A stretch of DNA of 64,000 bases from Azotobacter vinelandii CA (GCF_000380335.1 NC_021149.1:4826501-4890500), one strand, 5' to 3'. Counted from the stretch's first letter, positions 20,058 to 31,452 are shown. The notes: generated from the letters alone by a model not told the origin. Numbers and translations: made by a program.

Positions 20058-20483
20058 TCAGTTCCCCCGGCCCTGCAGCGTGGCCAGGACACGACGGGCA
20101 CCGCCCTGATCACGGTGCTCGCCGAGATAGATTCCCTGCCAGGTCCCCAGCGCGAGACGCCCGGCCGTCACCGGCAGGAGCAGTTGACAGCCGAGCAGGC
20201 TGGCCTTGAAGTGCGCCGGCAGATCGTCCGGCCCCTCGTAGTCATGCTCGTAGCCGCCCTCGCCCTGGGGCACCAGACGGTTGAAGAAGCGCTCGAAATC
20301 GCGCCGTACCGCCGCATCGGCATTCTCATTGATCGTCAACGAGGCCGAGGTGTGCTGCAGCCAGAGGTGCAGCAGTCCCACCCGGCAGGAGGCCAGCTCC
20401 GGCAGACCGACGAGGATCTCCTCGGTCACCAGATGGAAACCGCGTGGCCGTGCCCGCAGAATGACGGTCGTCTGTTGCCACAT
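20058..20483 (-). CDS. YjbQ/UPF0047 family protein
   Basis: A 141-residue cytoplasmic protein of the UPF0047/YjbQ family. Landmarks are [20 protein letters not shown] (conserved Thr-Ser after HT), [18 protein letters not shown] and the C-terminal [13 protein letters not shown]. Family members show weak thiamine-phosphate synthase activity in complementation tests; the true role is unclear. It lies between sutA and amtB, all on the minus strand, as in P. aeruginosa. Confidence 0.92.
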   Translation of the reverse strand: MWQQTTVILRARPRGFHLVTEEILVGLPELASCRVGLLHLWLQHTSASLTINENADAAVRRDFERFFNRLVPQGEGGYEHDYEGPDDLPAHFKASLLGCQLLLPVTAGRLALGTWQGIYLGEHRDQGGARRVLATLQGRGN

Positions 20484-20529
20484 CCGCCTCAGCTCCTGAA
20501 TCGTGCCGCGGGAATTCTAGCGCGGCACG

Positions 20530-20560
20530 GAAAAAAGCAAAGGGCGCCCGAGGCGCCCTT
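20530..20560 (-). terminator. Rho-independent terminator of glnK-amtB
   Basis: A perfect 10-bp stem, AAAGGGCGCC (20538-20547) and GGCGCCCTTT (20551-20560), with a 3-base loop. On the minus strand it is followed by GC and a T-run (complement of the A-run at 20530-20535). It lies 72 bp past the amtB stop. Confidence 0.85.
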
Positions 20561-20632
20561 TTGACGGCTGCTCCCCTGGATGGGAGCGAGGCCGCGGCGG
20601 GAACGGCGGCCGGCTAGCCGCCCTCCCGACAC

Positions 20633-21949
20633 TCAGAGGTTGTAACCGCGCTCGTTGTGCAGGGAGAGGTCGAGACCCATGGTTTCTTCCTCTTCGCTGA
20701 TGCGCAGGCCTATCACCCGCTCGATCGCCTTGAGGATCACGAAGGTGGCGACGCCGGTGTAGATCACGGTGAAGAGCACGCCCTTGATCTGGATCCACAG
20801 TTGGCTGGCGATACTGTCGATTTCGCCGAAACCGCCCAGGGCCGGAGCCGCGAACAGGCCGGTCAGCACCGCGCCGACGATGCCGCCGACACCGTGCACG
20901 CCGAAGGCGTCGAGAGAATCGTCATAGCCGAAGCGGCGCTTCACGGCAGTGGCGCAGTAGAAACAGATCGAGCCGGAAGCCAGGCCGATCACCAGGGCGC
21001 CCATCGGGCCGACGGTACCGGCGGCCGGGGTGATGGCCACCAGGCCGGCGACCACGCCGGAGGCGATGCCCAGGGCGCTCGGCTTGCCGTGGGTCAGCCA
21101 CTCGGCGGCCATCCAGGCCAGCGCGGCGGCGGCGGTGGCGATCTGGGTCACCAGCATGGCCATGCCGGCGGTGCCGTTGGCGGCGATCGCCGAGCCGGCG
21201 TTGAAGCCGAACCAGCCGACCCAGAGCATGGCCGCGCCGACCAGGGTGTAGCCGAGGTTGTGCGGGGTCATGGCGACTCCGGGGTAGCCCTTGCGCTTGC
21301 CCAGCACCAGGCAGGCGACCAGGCCGGCGACACCGGCGTTGATGTGCACCACGGTGCCGCCGGCGAAGTCGAGCACGCCCCAATCCCACATCAGCGCGCC
21401 GTTGCCGCTCCAGACCATATGGGCGATCGGTGCGTAGACCAGCAGGAACCAGGCCGACATGAACACCAGCATCGACGAGAACTTCATGCGCTCGGCGAAG
21501 GCACCGGTGATCAGCGCCGGAGTGATGATGGCGAAGGTCATCTGGAAGGTGATGAAGACGCTTTCGGGAAAGGTGCCGACCAGGCTGTCGGTGGTCAGGC
21601 CACTGAGGAAGGCCTTGTCCAGACCGCCGACGAAGGAACTGAAGTTGAGCACCCCCTCCTCCATGCCGGCGGTGTCGAAGGCCAAGCTATAACCGAACAG
21701 GACCCAGAGCACGCTGATCAGGCCGGTGATGGCGAAGCATTGCATCATCACCGAGAGCAGGTTCTTCGAACGCACCATGCCGCCGTAGAACAGCGCCAGG
21801 CCGGGAATGGTCATGAACAGCACCAGCGCCGTGGCGGTCAGCATCCAGGCGGTATCGCCCGAATCCAGCGTAGCCTCCTGGGCGCTGGCCATGACGGGCA
21901 GGAAGAGGGAAGAAAGGGCAGCAAGCCCTGCGCCTTTGCGCAGCGTCAT
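20633..21949 (-). CDS. amtB: Ammonium transporter
   Basis: A 438-residue Amt/MEP/Rh transporter with a cleavable signal peptide (ends ASA-QEATLDSG) and 11 predicted membrane helices. The Amt signature DWGVLDFAGGTVVHINAGVAG carries the first twin His, and FDAFGVHGVGGIVGA-like sequence near residue 345 the second (here DAFGVHGVGG). The C-terminal tail (EEEETMGLDLSLHNERGYNL) is the GlnK-contact region. It is downstream of glnK with a 33-bp gap; the pair imports ammonium when nitrogen is short and is blocked by unmodified GlnK. Confidence 0.97.
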   Translation of the reverse strand: MTLRKGAGLAALSSLFLPVMASAQEATLDSGDTAWMLTATALVLFMTIPGLALFYGGMVRSKNLLSVMMQCFAITGLISVLWVLFGYSLAFDTAGMEEGVLNFSSFVGGLDKAFLSGLTTDSLVGTFPESVFITFQMTFAIITPALITGAFAERMKFSSMLVFMSAWFLLVYAPIAHMVWSGNGALMWDWGVLDFAGGTVVHINAGVAGLVACLVLGKRKGYPGVAMTPHNLGYTLVGAAMLWVGWFGFNAGSAIAANGTAGMAMLVTQIATAAAALAWMAAEWLTHGKPSALGIASGVVAGLVAITPAAGTVGPMGALVIGLASGSICFYCATAVKRRFGYDDSLDAFGVHGVGGIVGAVLTGLFAAPALGGFGEIDSIASQLWIQIKGVLFTVIYTGVATFVILKAIERVIGLRISEEEETMGLDLSLHNERGYNL

Positions 21950-21982
21950 TGATTATTCTCCTGGGGCGGGGGGATCGTGGGC

Positions 21983-22372
<390 letters not shown>

Positions 22373-22476
22373 TCAAGTTTAAGCGCAGTGTTCGGCTTTC
22401 GCGTGACCGCCTCTGACCGGCCCGCTCGACGGCATCCGTGTCTGGCCAACGCCTCGGAGTGCCATGTCTTCGCAAA

Positions 22477-22492
22477 GGCAAAAATCATACCG
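22477..22492 (-). promoter_or_regulatory. glnK: Candidate sigma-54 promoter of glnK-amtB
   Basis: On the minus strand the sequence is CGGTATGATTTTTGCC. GG and GC are separated by the required 10 bases, and the -12 box TTTGC is good; the -24 box (CGGTATG against TGGCACG) is weak. A start about 12 bases on would leave a leader of roughly 145 nt before glnK. Support comes from the upstream NtrC-like palindrome and from the known NtrC/RpoN control of glnK-amtB in proteobacteria. Confidence 0.5.
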
Positions 22493-22601
22493 CCATCGAC
22501 AAACGGCCAAAACCCCTATCGTCGACGTGGTTATGGATCTTTCGCCGGATGGGGCGCGAAAAGATGTCGCACCCACCCGACGCACGGGCACATGCTCCCC
22601 C

Positions 22602-22616
22602 GCACGAAAACCGTGC
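22602..22616. promoter_or_regulatory. NtrC-like binding site upstream of glnK
   Basis: GCACGAAAACCGTGC is a dyad of the form GCAC-N7-GTGC, the same geometry as the NtrC consensus (GCACCAAAATGGTGC), with the outer four bases on each side exact. It lies about 120 bp upstream of the candidate -24/-12 element, a normal enhancer distance. Confidence 0.55.
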
Positions 22617-22685
22617 GCGCACGGCCCGACAGCCCTGTCGACGGCCCGTGTTACACTGCCGGCCGACTGATTCCGGAACCGCACC

Positions 22686-22961
22686 ATGCTGCCGCCCAAA
22701 GCCCTGTTCGACACCCTCAGCACCCATGCTTCCCGCCTGCTCGGCGGCGAGACGCCGCTCCCGCCCCGGGAACTCGAAGCCCAGCTCAAGGCCTTGCTGC
22801 AGAGCGCCTTCAGCAAGCTCGATCTGGTCAGCCGGGAGGAGTTCGACAGCCAGATGGCAGTCCTCGCCCGCACCCGCGCCCGTCTGGAAGCCCTGGAAGC
22901 CAAGGTCGTCGAACTCGAGACGCGCCTGGGCAAACAGCCCCCCGCCCCGCCCGCGGCCTGA
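22686..22961 (+). CDS. ubiK: UbiK, ubiquinone biosynthesis accessory factor
   Basis: A 91-residue protein: a short amphipathic start (LPPKALFDTLSTHASRLL), then LEAQLKALLQSAFSKLDLVSREEFDSQMAVLARTR and a C-terminal coiled coil. VSREEFDxQ is the UbiK (YqiC, DUF526) signature. UbiK binds UbiJ and helps aerobic ubiquinone synthesis at the membrane. It lies 31 bp upstream of comM, the order known from Pseudomonas. Confidence 0.92.
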   Translation: MLPPKALFDTLSTHASRLLGGETPLPPRELEAQLKALLQSAFSKLDLVSREEFDSQMAVLARTRARLEALEAKVVELETRLGKQPPAPPAA

Positions 22962-22992
22962 CCGCGCGGGGAATGCGATCAAGGAGAGATCC

Positions 22993-24489
22993 ATGTCCCT
23001 GGCCATCGTCCACAGCCGCGCCCAGGTGGGCGTCGAGGCGCCCGCCGTCACCGTGGAGGCGCACCTGGCCAACGGCCTGCCGGCGCTGACCCTGGTCGGC
23101 CTGCCGGAAACTGCGGTCCGCGAGAGCAAGGACCGCGTGCGCAGCGCCATCCTCACCTCCGGCTTCGATTTTCCGGCACGGCGTATCACCCTCAACCTGG
23201 CGCCCGCCGACCTGCCCAAGGACGGCGGACGCTTCGACCTGGCCATCGCCCTCGGCATCCTCGCCGCCAGCGAGCAATTGCCCGCGGGGTCGCTGGACGG
23301 CCTGGAATGCCTGGGCGAACTGGCCCTCTCCGGCGGCCTGCGCCCGGTCCGGGGCGTGCTGCCCGCCGCGCTGGCCGCGCGCGCCGCCGGACGCACCCTG
23401 GTGGTGCCGCGGGCGAACGCCGAAGAGGCCAGCCTGGCGTCGGGCCTGAACGTGCTGGCGATCGACCACCTGCTGGAACTGGCCGCCCACCTGAACGGCC
23501 GGACCCCGCTCGCGCCCTACCGGTCCAGCGGCCTGCTGCGACAGACGCTTCCCTACCCCGACCTCGCCGAGGTGCAGGGCCAGGCTGCGGCCAAGCGCGC
23601 CCTGCTGGTGGCGGCGGCAGGAGCCCACAACCTCCTGTTGAGCGGGCCGCCCGGAACCGGCAAGACCTTGCTGGCCAGCCGCCTGCCGGGCCTGCTGCCG
23701 CCTTTGGACGAACGCGAGGCGCTGGAGGTGGCGGCGATCCATTCGGTGGCCGGCAGCGCGCCACTCGCCGCCTGGCCGCAGCGGCCGTTCCGCCAGCCCC
23801 ATCACAGCGCCTCGGGACCGGCGCTGGTCGGCGGCGGCAGCCGGCCGCGCCCCGGCGAGATCACCCTGGCGCACCAGGGCGTGCTGTTTCTCGACGAATT
23901 GCCCGAATTCGACCGCAAGGTGCTGGAAGTGCTGCGCGAGCCCCTGGAAAGCGGCGAAATCGTCATCGCCCGGGCCAGCGACAAGGTGCGCTTTCCGGCG
24001 CGTTTCCAGTTGGTGGCGGCGATGAACCCCTGTCCCTGCGGCTATCTGGGCGACCCCGCCGGCCGCTGTCGCTGCACCCCGGAGCAGATCCAGCGTTACC
24101 GCGCCAAGCTGTCCGGCCCGCTGCTCGACCGCATCGACCTGCACATCGGCGTCGCCCGCGAGGCCACCGCCCTGGGCGCGCCGCGCCTGGACGGCCCGGA
24201 CAGCACCGGCGCCGCCGCCCAGGTGGCGGCGGCGCGCAACCTGCAACTCGCCCGCCAGGGCTGCCCCAATGCCTTCCTCGACCTGCCCGGTCTGCACCAG
24301 CACTGTGCACTGAGCGACGAAGACCGCCAGTGGCTGGAGCGCGCCTGCGAACGCCTCGGCCTGTCGTTGCGCGCCGCCCACCGCGTCCTCAAGGTGGCAC
24401 GCACCCTGGCCGATCTGGAGGCGCTGCCGGGCATCGCCCGCGCCCACCTGGCCGAAGCGCTGCAATACCGGCCGGCGGCGCATGCCTGA
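22993..24489 (+). CDS. comM: ComM/YifB-type Mg-chelatase-like AAA+ ATPase
   Basis: A 498-residue protein. The N-terminal ChlI domain (1-180) has LANGLPALTLVGLPETAVRE. The AAA+ domain has Walker A GPPGTGKTLLA (about 217), Walker B VLFLDELPEF (about 298) and the zinc-type Cys cluster NPCPCGYLGDPAGRCRC (about 344-360). The C-terminal helical domain ends ALQYRPAAHA. ComM is a hexameric helicase that promotes branch migration during natural transformation, and is widely conserved. AAGGAG precedes the ATG. Confidence 0.95.
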   Translation: MSLAIVHSRAQVGVEAPAVTVEAHLANGLPALTLVGLPETAVRESKDRVRSAILTSGFDFPARRITLNLAPADLPKDGGRFDLAIALGILAASEQLPAGSLDGLECLGELALSGGLRPVRGVLPAALAARAAGRTLVVPRANAEEASLASGLNVLAIDHLLELAAHLNGRTPLAPYRSSGLLRQTLPYPDLAEVQGQAAAKRALLVAAAGAHNLLLSGPPGTGKTLLASRLPGLLPPLDEREALEVAAIHSVAGSAPLAAWPQRPFRQPHHSASGPALVGGGSRPRPGEITLAHQGVLFLDELPEFDRKVLEVLREPLESGEIVIARASDKVRFPARFQLVAAMNPCPCGYLGDPAGRCRCTPEQIQRYRAKLSGPLLDRIDLHIGVAREATALGAPRLDGPDSTGAAAQVAAARNLQLARQGCPNAFLDLPGLHQHCALSDEDRQWLERACERLGLSLRAAHRVLKVARTLADLEALPGIARAHLAEALQYRPAAHA

Positions 24490-24562
24490 AACAGCGAGCG
24501 CGCCATTCGACGCCATCGGACGCCTCCCGAACCCACCAAGCCACGCGCACAGGAAACCTGCC

Positions 24563-25750
24563 ATGCTCACCACACTGGCCGTCGCCAACTATCGCTCGCT
24601 GCGCGAGCTGATCGTGCCGCTCGGCCGTCTCACGCTGATCACCGGGGCCAACGGTAGCGGCAAGTCCAACCTCTATCGCGCATTGCGACTGCTGGCCGAA
24701 GCGGCGCAGGGCAGGCTGGTGGCCTCGCTGGCCCGCGAAGGCGGCCTGCCAGCCACGCTCTGGGCCGGACCGGAACGGATCGGCCGGGACGTGCCCCGGA
24801 ACCGGCAAGCGCTGGAAGGGACGGTGCGCCAGAAGCCAGTGAGTCTGCGCCTGGGCTTCGCCAGCGAGGACTTCGGCTACTGCATCGACCTGGGCCTGCC
24901 CACGCCGCAAGCGGGCGAAAGCCGGGCACGGCCGAAAAGCGCCTTCGCCCTGGACCCGCAGATCAAGCGCGAATGCATCTGGGCCGGCCCCGTGGCGCGG
25001 CCGGCGGCGCTGCTGGTGGAGCGCAGCGGCGCGCTGCTGCGCGGACGCGACGAGCGCGGCGCCTGGCAGGTGCTGCTGGAACACCTGCCGGCCTTCGACA
25101 GCCTGTTCACGGCCTTCGCCCATCCACCGAGCGCGCCGGAGCTGTTCGAGCTGCGCGAACGGCTGCGCGGCTGGCGTTTCTACGATCATTTCCGCAGCGA
25201 CGCGGATGCGCCGGCGCGCCAGTCATGGATCGGCACCCATACTCCGGTGCTCGGACACGACGGCGCCGACCTGGCGGCGGCCTGGCAGACCATCCGCGAG
25301 ATCGGCGATCCCGGGGCGCTGGACGCGGCGGTGGAAGATGCCTTCCCCGGCGCGCGGGTGGAAGTGACCCAGCAACAGGGCCGCTTCAGCCTGCTCATGC
25401 AGCAGCCCGGCATGCTGCGACCGCTGCAGACGGCGGAGCTGTCCGACGGAACCCTGCGCTACCTGCTGTGGATCGCCGCCCTGCTCAGCGCCCGACCGCC
25501 GGCACTGATGGTCCTCAACGAGCCGGAAACCAGCCTGCACCCGGACCTGCTGCCCGCCCTCGCCCGTCTGATCGCCAGGCTCGCCGGACATACCCAGGTC
25601 CTGGTGGTATCCCACGCGCCCCGGCTGATCGCCGCCCTGGAGCGGCATCCCGAATGCAATGCCCTGTGGCTGGAAAAGGATGGCGGCGAAACCCGCGTCG
25701 CCGGCCAGCGTCTCCTCGATGCCCCTGCCTGGCACTGGCCCGGCCGCTAA
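24563..25750 (+). CDS. Orphan AAA/SMC-like predicted ATPase (COG4637-like)
   Basis: A 395-residue single-domain ATPase. It begins MLTTLAVANYRSLRELIVPL and has Walker A GANGSGKSN (28-36), an ABC-like signature region ELSDGTLRYLLWIAALL (about 300), Walker B PALMVLNEPETSLHPDLLP (about 325) and the switch His in VLVVSHAPRLIA. This resembles the RecF/SMC-type predicted ATPases of COG4637 and AAA_21. No nuclease or TOPRIM domain is visible and no partner gene lies beside it. The ATG at 24563 has AGGAAA upstream and gives the family N-terminus. Its stop overlaps the convergent LysR gene by four bases. Confidence 0.8.
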   Translation: MLTTLAVANYRSLRELIVPLGRLTLITGANGSGKSNLYRALRLLAEAAQGRLVASLAREGGLPATLWAGPERIGRDVPRNRQALEGTVRQKPVSLRLGFASEDFGYCIDLGLPTPQAGESRARPKSAFALDPQIKRECIWAGPVARPAALLVERSGALLRGRDERGAWQVLLEHLPAFDSLFTAFAHPPSAPELFELRERLRGWRFYDHFRSDADAPARQSWIGTHTPVLGHDGADLAAAWQTIREIGDPGALDAAVEDAFPGARVEVTQQQGRFSLLMQQPGMLRPLQTAELSDGTLRYLLWIAALLSARPPALMVLNEPETSLHPDLLPALARLIARLAGHTQVLVVSHAPRLIAALERHPECNALWLEKDGGETRVAGQRLLDAPAWHWPGR

Positions 25751-26628
25751 CGATTCAGGGCTTCGTACAGATAATCGGTGAAGGCGCGAATCAGCGCCGA
25801 AGTCTGACGGTGCTGCGGGTAGACCGCGTAGACCTTCGCCGGCGGCCCCTGGAAGGCTTCGAGCACCGGCAGCAGCGTGCCGGCGGTCAGTTCCGGGCCG
25901 ACGATGAAGGTCGGCAGCCAGGCCAGGCCCAGCCCGGCCAGGGCGGCGTCGCGCACCAGTTCGCCGTTGTTGACCCGGTAGCGGCCACGCACCTCGACGC
26001 GCTCGGGCCGGCCGTCGCGCCAGTAGGTCCAGACCACCAGCTTGCCATGGCCATAGAGCAGGCAATCGTGCTCGCGCAGCGCCTCCGGCGTCTGCGGCGC
26101 GCCACGCCGTTGGAGATAGGCGGGGCTGGCGCAGGTGACCATCCGCAGCGGAGCCAGGGCGCGGGCGATCAGCGTGGAATCGGCCAGTTCGCCGATGCGC
26201 ACCGCCATGTCGTAGCCCTCTTCGAGCAGGTCGACCCGCCGGTCGCTCAGTTCCAGTTCGACGGCGACCTCGGGATAGCGCTCGAGAAAGCCCGGTAACA
26301 GGCGGCCCAGGTGCAGGGTGCCGAAGGACATGGGCGCCGACAGGCGCAGCGTGCCGCGCGGCGTCGCCCGCTGCTGCAGGATGGCCTGCTCGGCCTCCGC
26401 CACGTCGTCGAGAATCCGCCGGGCCCGCTCGCAGTAGAGCGCGCCCAGCGGGGTGACGGCGAGCCGGCGGGTCGAACGGTTGAGCAGACGCGCGCCGAGG
26501 CGCGCCTCCAGGCCCATCAGCCGGCGGCTGACGAACTGCTTGGACAGCCCCAGCGCCTCGGCCGCGGCGGTGAAACTGCCGCCGTCCACCACGGCGACGA
26601 ACAGGCGCATGTCTTCGAGCTGGTTCAT
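25747..26628 (-). CDS. LysR-family transcriptional regulator
   Basis: A 293-residue LTTR. The winged HTH (1-65) reads MRLFVAVVDGGSFTAAAEALGLSK, then RRLMGLEARLGARLLNRSTR. The co-inducer domain (about 90-290) has APMSFGTLHLGRLLPGFLE and YDMAVRIGELADSTLIAR, typical of the DhcR/PA-type group that regulates adjacent redox or membrane genes. It is divergent from a doxX-pirin pair (114 bp between starts), so these are its likely targets. The ATG at 26628 follows GGGAGA; a TTG four codons upstream lies inside that ribosome site. Confidence 0.88.
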   Translation of the reverse strand: MNQLEDMRLFVAVVDGGSFTAAAEALGLSKQFVSRRLMGLEARLGARLLNRSTRRLAVTPLGALYCERARRILDDVAEAEQAILQQRATPRGTLRLSAPMSFGTLHLGRLLPGFLERYPEVAVELELSDRRVDLLEEGYDMAVRIGELADSTLIARALAPLRMVTCASPAYLQRRGAPQTPEALREHDCLLYGHGKLVVWTYWRDGRPERVEVRGRYRVNNGELVRDAALAGLGLAWLPTFIVGPELTAGTLLPVLEAFQGPPAKVYAVYPQHRQTSALIRAFTDYLYEALNR

Positions 26629-26667
26629 TGTCTCTCCCAAGTGGACGATTTGACGCCTTACGGCATC

Positions 26668-26693
26668 TTAATCGAATCCCGAAGAGACATTAA
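26668..26693. promoter_or_regulatory. Possible LysR operator between the regulator and doxX
   Basis: TTAAT (26668-26672) and ATTAA (26689-26693) form an interrupted inverted repeat in an AT-richer patch midway between the divergent genes. The arms are short and the gap (16 bases) is longer than the classic T-N11-A. Confidence 0.3.
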
Positions 26694-26742
26694 TCTGTAC
26701 TCACAGCGCAAGACACTGCCTCATCAACCCGGAGACACCGAC

Positions 26743-27165
26743 ATGACTTTCTCGCTCCCCACCAACCTCCACAACGCCACCACCCTCACCGGCCGCGCCC
26801 TGCTCGCCTCGCTGTTCCTCGTCAGTGGCCTGGGCAAGGCCACCGCCCCGGCCGCCACGCTCGGCTACATCGGCAGCATTGGCCTGCCCTTCCCCGCGCT
26901 GGCCCTGGCGGCCGCGCTGGTGGTCGAACTGGGCTTCGCCACGGCGCTGCTGCTCGGTTACCGCACCCGCCTGGTCGCCTTCGTCATGGCCGGCTTCAGC
27001 ATCGCGACGGCCCTGATGTTCCACAACCAGTTGGGCGACCAGAACCAGTTCATCCACTTCCTGAAGAACCTGGCGATCGCCGGCGGCCTGCTGCAGGTGG
27101 CCGCCTTCGGACCCGGCGCCCTGAGCCTGGATGCCCGCAGCGGCCGCCGCGTCGCTCAGGCCTGA
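26743..27165 (+). CDS. DoxX-family membrane protein
   Basis: A 140-residue protein with four hydrophobic segments. It begins MTFSLPTNLHNATTLTGRAL and carries the DoxX-type segment LFLVSGLGKATAPAATLGYI, then LPFPALALAAALVVELGFA and the C-terminal LKNLAIAGGLLQVAAFGPG. DoxX/YphA proteins have been linked to thiol and oxidative stress responses; the reaction is not defined. It is the first gene of a pair with pirin (50 bp gap), divergent from the LysR gene. Confidence 0.88.
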   Translation: MTFSLPTNLHNATTLTGRALLASLFLVSGLGKATAPAATLGYIGSIGLPFPALALAAALVVELGFATALLLGYRTRLVAFVMAGFSIATALMFHNQLGDQNQFIHFLKNLAIAGGLLQVAAFGPGALSLDARSGRRVAQA

Positions 27166-27215
27166 AAACCACCCGCCCGGCCCCGGCCGGGCCCCATTCG
27201 ACCGAGGAGCCCCTC

Positions 27216-27944
27216 ATGAGCACGACCGAACTGCGCCGCGCCAACGAACGAGGCCGGGCCGACCACGGCTGGCTGCAATCGCGCCACAGCTTTTCCTTCG
27301 CCGATTATCACGATCCCGAACAGATCGGCTTCTCCGACCTGCGAGTGATCAACGACGACCGCGTCGCCCCCGGCCAGGGCTTCGGCCGCCACCCGCACCG
27401 GGACATGGAAATCCTCTCCTACGTGCTCGACGGCGCCCTGCAGCACCGGGACAGCCTGGGTAACGGCTCGGTGATCCGCCCCGGCGACATCCAGTTGATG
27501 CGCGCCGGCAGCGGCATCGCGCACAGCGAGTTCAACGCCTCGGACCGCGAGCCGGTGCACTTCCTGCAGATCTGGATACTGCCGGACACCAGGGACCTGG
27601 CGCCGGGCTACCAGCAGAAGCACTTCGCCAGTGCGGACAAGCGCGGCCGGCTGTGCCTGATCCTCTCGCCGGACGGTGACCGGGGTTCGCTGCGCATCCA
27701 TCAGGACACCCGGGTATACGCCGGATTGTTCGACGGCGCGGAACGGGCCGAACTGGAACTCGGCGGGCAACGCCACGCCTATGTGCATCTGGCACGCGGT
27801 GCGCTGAACGTCAACGGCCAGCGTCTGGAGGCGGGCGACGGCCTGCGCGTCCGCCACGCCGAACGGCTGGAGTTCGCCGCCGGCGAACAGGCCGAGGTAC
27901 TGGTCTTCGACCTGCGCCCGAACGAGTTGCCGCAGCGGCCGTGA
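27216..27944 (+). CDS. Pirin-family bicupin (YhhW type)
   Basis: A 242-residue bicupin. The metal ligands of the N-terminal cupin are present: H59 and H61 in GFGRHPHRDME, and H103 and E105 in SGIAHSEFN. YhhW-type pirins have quercetin dioxygenase activity in vitro; physiological substrates are unclear. The C-terminal cupin (about 145-235) lacks a full ligand set, as usual. It follows doxX and is probably in the same LysR-controlled unit. Confidence 0.92.
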   Translation: MSTTELRRANERGRADHGWLQSRHSFSFADYHDPEQIGFSDLRVINDDRVAPGQGFGRHPHRDMEILSYVLDGALQHRDSLGNGSVIRPGDIQLMRAGSGIAHSEFNASDREPVHFLQIWILPDTRDLAPGYQQKHFASADKRGRLCLILSPDGDRGSLRIHQDTRVYAGLFDGAERAELELGGQRHAYVHLARGALNVNGQRLEAGDGLRVRHAERLEFAAGEQAEVLVFDLRPNELPQRP

Positions 27945-28042
27945 ACGGCGGCGGGCCGGCGATCCGGACGGCGGGCCGCTCCCGCCGAAGGTCCGGCCGG
28001 GACTGCTAGAATGCCCGGCCGTCCCGTCTCGCGAGGCCCGCC

Positions 28043-30052
<2,010 letters not shown>

Positions 30053-30263
30053 GAGAGCCCTCTCCGTTCCGCCCGCCTCGGGCAGCCGGCGGCGCCTGAC
30101 GGGCTGGCCCCCATGCCCGGCCGGGTCATCGCCCGGCGCCCTTCGAGGACTTTTGCCCCGCCCGGCGGTCGGATCGAATGATGGCCGCGGCCATCGCCCG
30201 TACCCGTATTCCAGTCCGAGGGGCTGGAAGCCCCGGCAATCCCCCTTTTTGCAAGGAGGCATC

Positions 30264-30941
30264 ATGCGCTCCAGGCTGCTCGCAATCCCGCTGCTGCTCG
30301 GCTTCGCCAGTTCGCCCGTTTTCGCCAGCGACATTTCCTGCCGCGTGATCGAGGTACCCGACGGCGACGCCTTCACCTGCCTGACCGACACCGAAAAGCG
30401 GATCGGCGTCCGGCTGGCGGAAATCGACGCGCCGGAAGCCAAGCAGCCCCATGGCGACAAATCCCGCCAGATGCTGAGCGAGCTGGTGCTCGAGCGGAAG
30501 GTGGTCCTGCAAGTGCAGGAGACCGACCGTCATGGCCGCCTGGTGGCGCGGGCCCATGCCGGCACGCGCGACATCAATGCCGAACTGGTCAGCCAGGGCG
30601 GCGCCTGGACCAGTTCCCGACACGACAAGGACAGGAGCCTCGCGCTTCTGGAGAGCCAGGCCGAGGCGGACAAGCGTGGTCTATGGGCCCTTCCCGAGGC
30701 GGAACGGGTTCCGCCCTGGGAGTGGCGCGCCCTGGGCTGGAACGAACACCCGGCACCGAGCGAAGCCAGCCCGGACATGATCGCCAAAGGCCAGGCCGCC
30801 AGCGGCCTGCGCTGCGGCGGGAAGCGCTTCTGCAAGGAAATGAGCAGTTGCGGCGAGGCCAAGTTCTACGTGGAGAACTGCGGGCCGCGCAGCCTCGATG
30901 GCGACCGCGACGGCGTGCCCTGCGAGTCGCTGTGCAAATAG
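30264..30941 (+). CDS. Exported thermonuclease-like protein with Excalibur domain
   Basis: A 225-residue protein. The signal peptide (1-21) ends PVFA-SD. The SNase domain (about 25-140) has VIEVPDGDAFTC, VRLAEIDAPEAKQPHGDKSR and DRHGRLVARAH, with the catalytic Arg and Glu equivalents. The C-terminal Excalibur motif (about 180-225) has four to six Cys and the calcium-loop-like DGDRDGVPCESLC. This combination marks exported nucleases that may feed on or clear extracellular DNA. AAGGAGG precedes the ATG. It opens the accessory patch after rep. Confidence 0.88.
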   Translation: MRSRLLAIPLLLGFASSPVFASDISCRVIEVPDGDAFTCLTDTEKRIGVRLAEIDAPEAKQPHGDKSRQMLSELVLERKVVLQVQETDRHGRLVARAHAGTRDINAELVSQGGAWTSSRHDKDRSLALLESQAEADKRGLWALPEAERVPPWEWRALGWNEHPAPSEASPDMIAKGQAASGLRCGGKRFCKEMSSCGEAKFYVENCGPRSLDGDRDGVPCESLCK

Positions 30942-31032
30942 GCATCGTTCGGCCGGACAGCGATAGTCCCCGTCACACGACATCCGGCCGCCACTCCGGC
31001 AAGAGCCCCGCTCGACGCGGGACTCCCCCGAC

Positions 31033-31317
31033 TCACCATCCTTTCGCGTACTCCTTGCGCTGCGCCCGCAGCCAGGCTCTGTCGCGCTCCGCGCTCTGCA
31101 GCAGCACCCGCTGCCGATACAGGCCCAGGCGGCGCTTCCGCTCCGCGACCGGCAGCCCGTCCCAGCCCTGGAACAACCCCGCGTCGTCGGCCACATCCTC
31201 CAGATTCAGGCCGGCCTTCGAACGGGACGCCCGGCCTGTCCAGCATCCTGCGCACAGGCCGGCCACGAACAGGCCGCCGCACATGAACGAAACATAAAGG
31301 ATAAACGTGAGCACCAT
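31033..31317 (-). CDS. Small single-span membrane protein, unknown
   Basis: A 94-residue protein with one N-terminal hydrophobic segment (about 3-25, VLTFILYVSFMCGGLFVAGL, Cys rich) and a charged C-terminal half (VAERKRRLGLYRQRVLLQSAERDRAW). GGGAGG lies eight bases before the ATG. I recognise no family. Coding status rests on the ribosome site and a membrane-plus-cytoplasmic tail composition. Confidence 0.5.
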   Translation of the reverse strand: MVLTFILYVSFMCGGLFVAGLCAGCWTGRASRSKAGLNLEDVADDAGLFQGWDGLPVAERKRRLGLYRQRVLLQSAERDRAWLRAQRKEYAKGW

Positions 31318-31452
31318 TTGGCTTGCCCTCCCTGGCGTGCTGAGGAAACTAAGCTAGCAAGCAAGCGGGTCCGCCACGATGATTTGGCGCAAGACAACGG
31401 CCCCGAACGAGCGGGCGTCCATACAGCCATGGGTCCGGCCATCGCATCCCGC

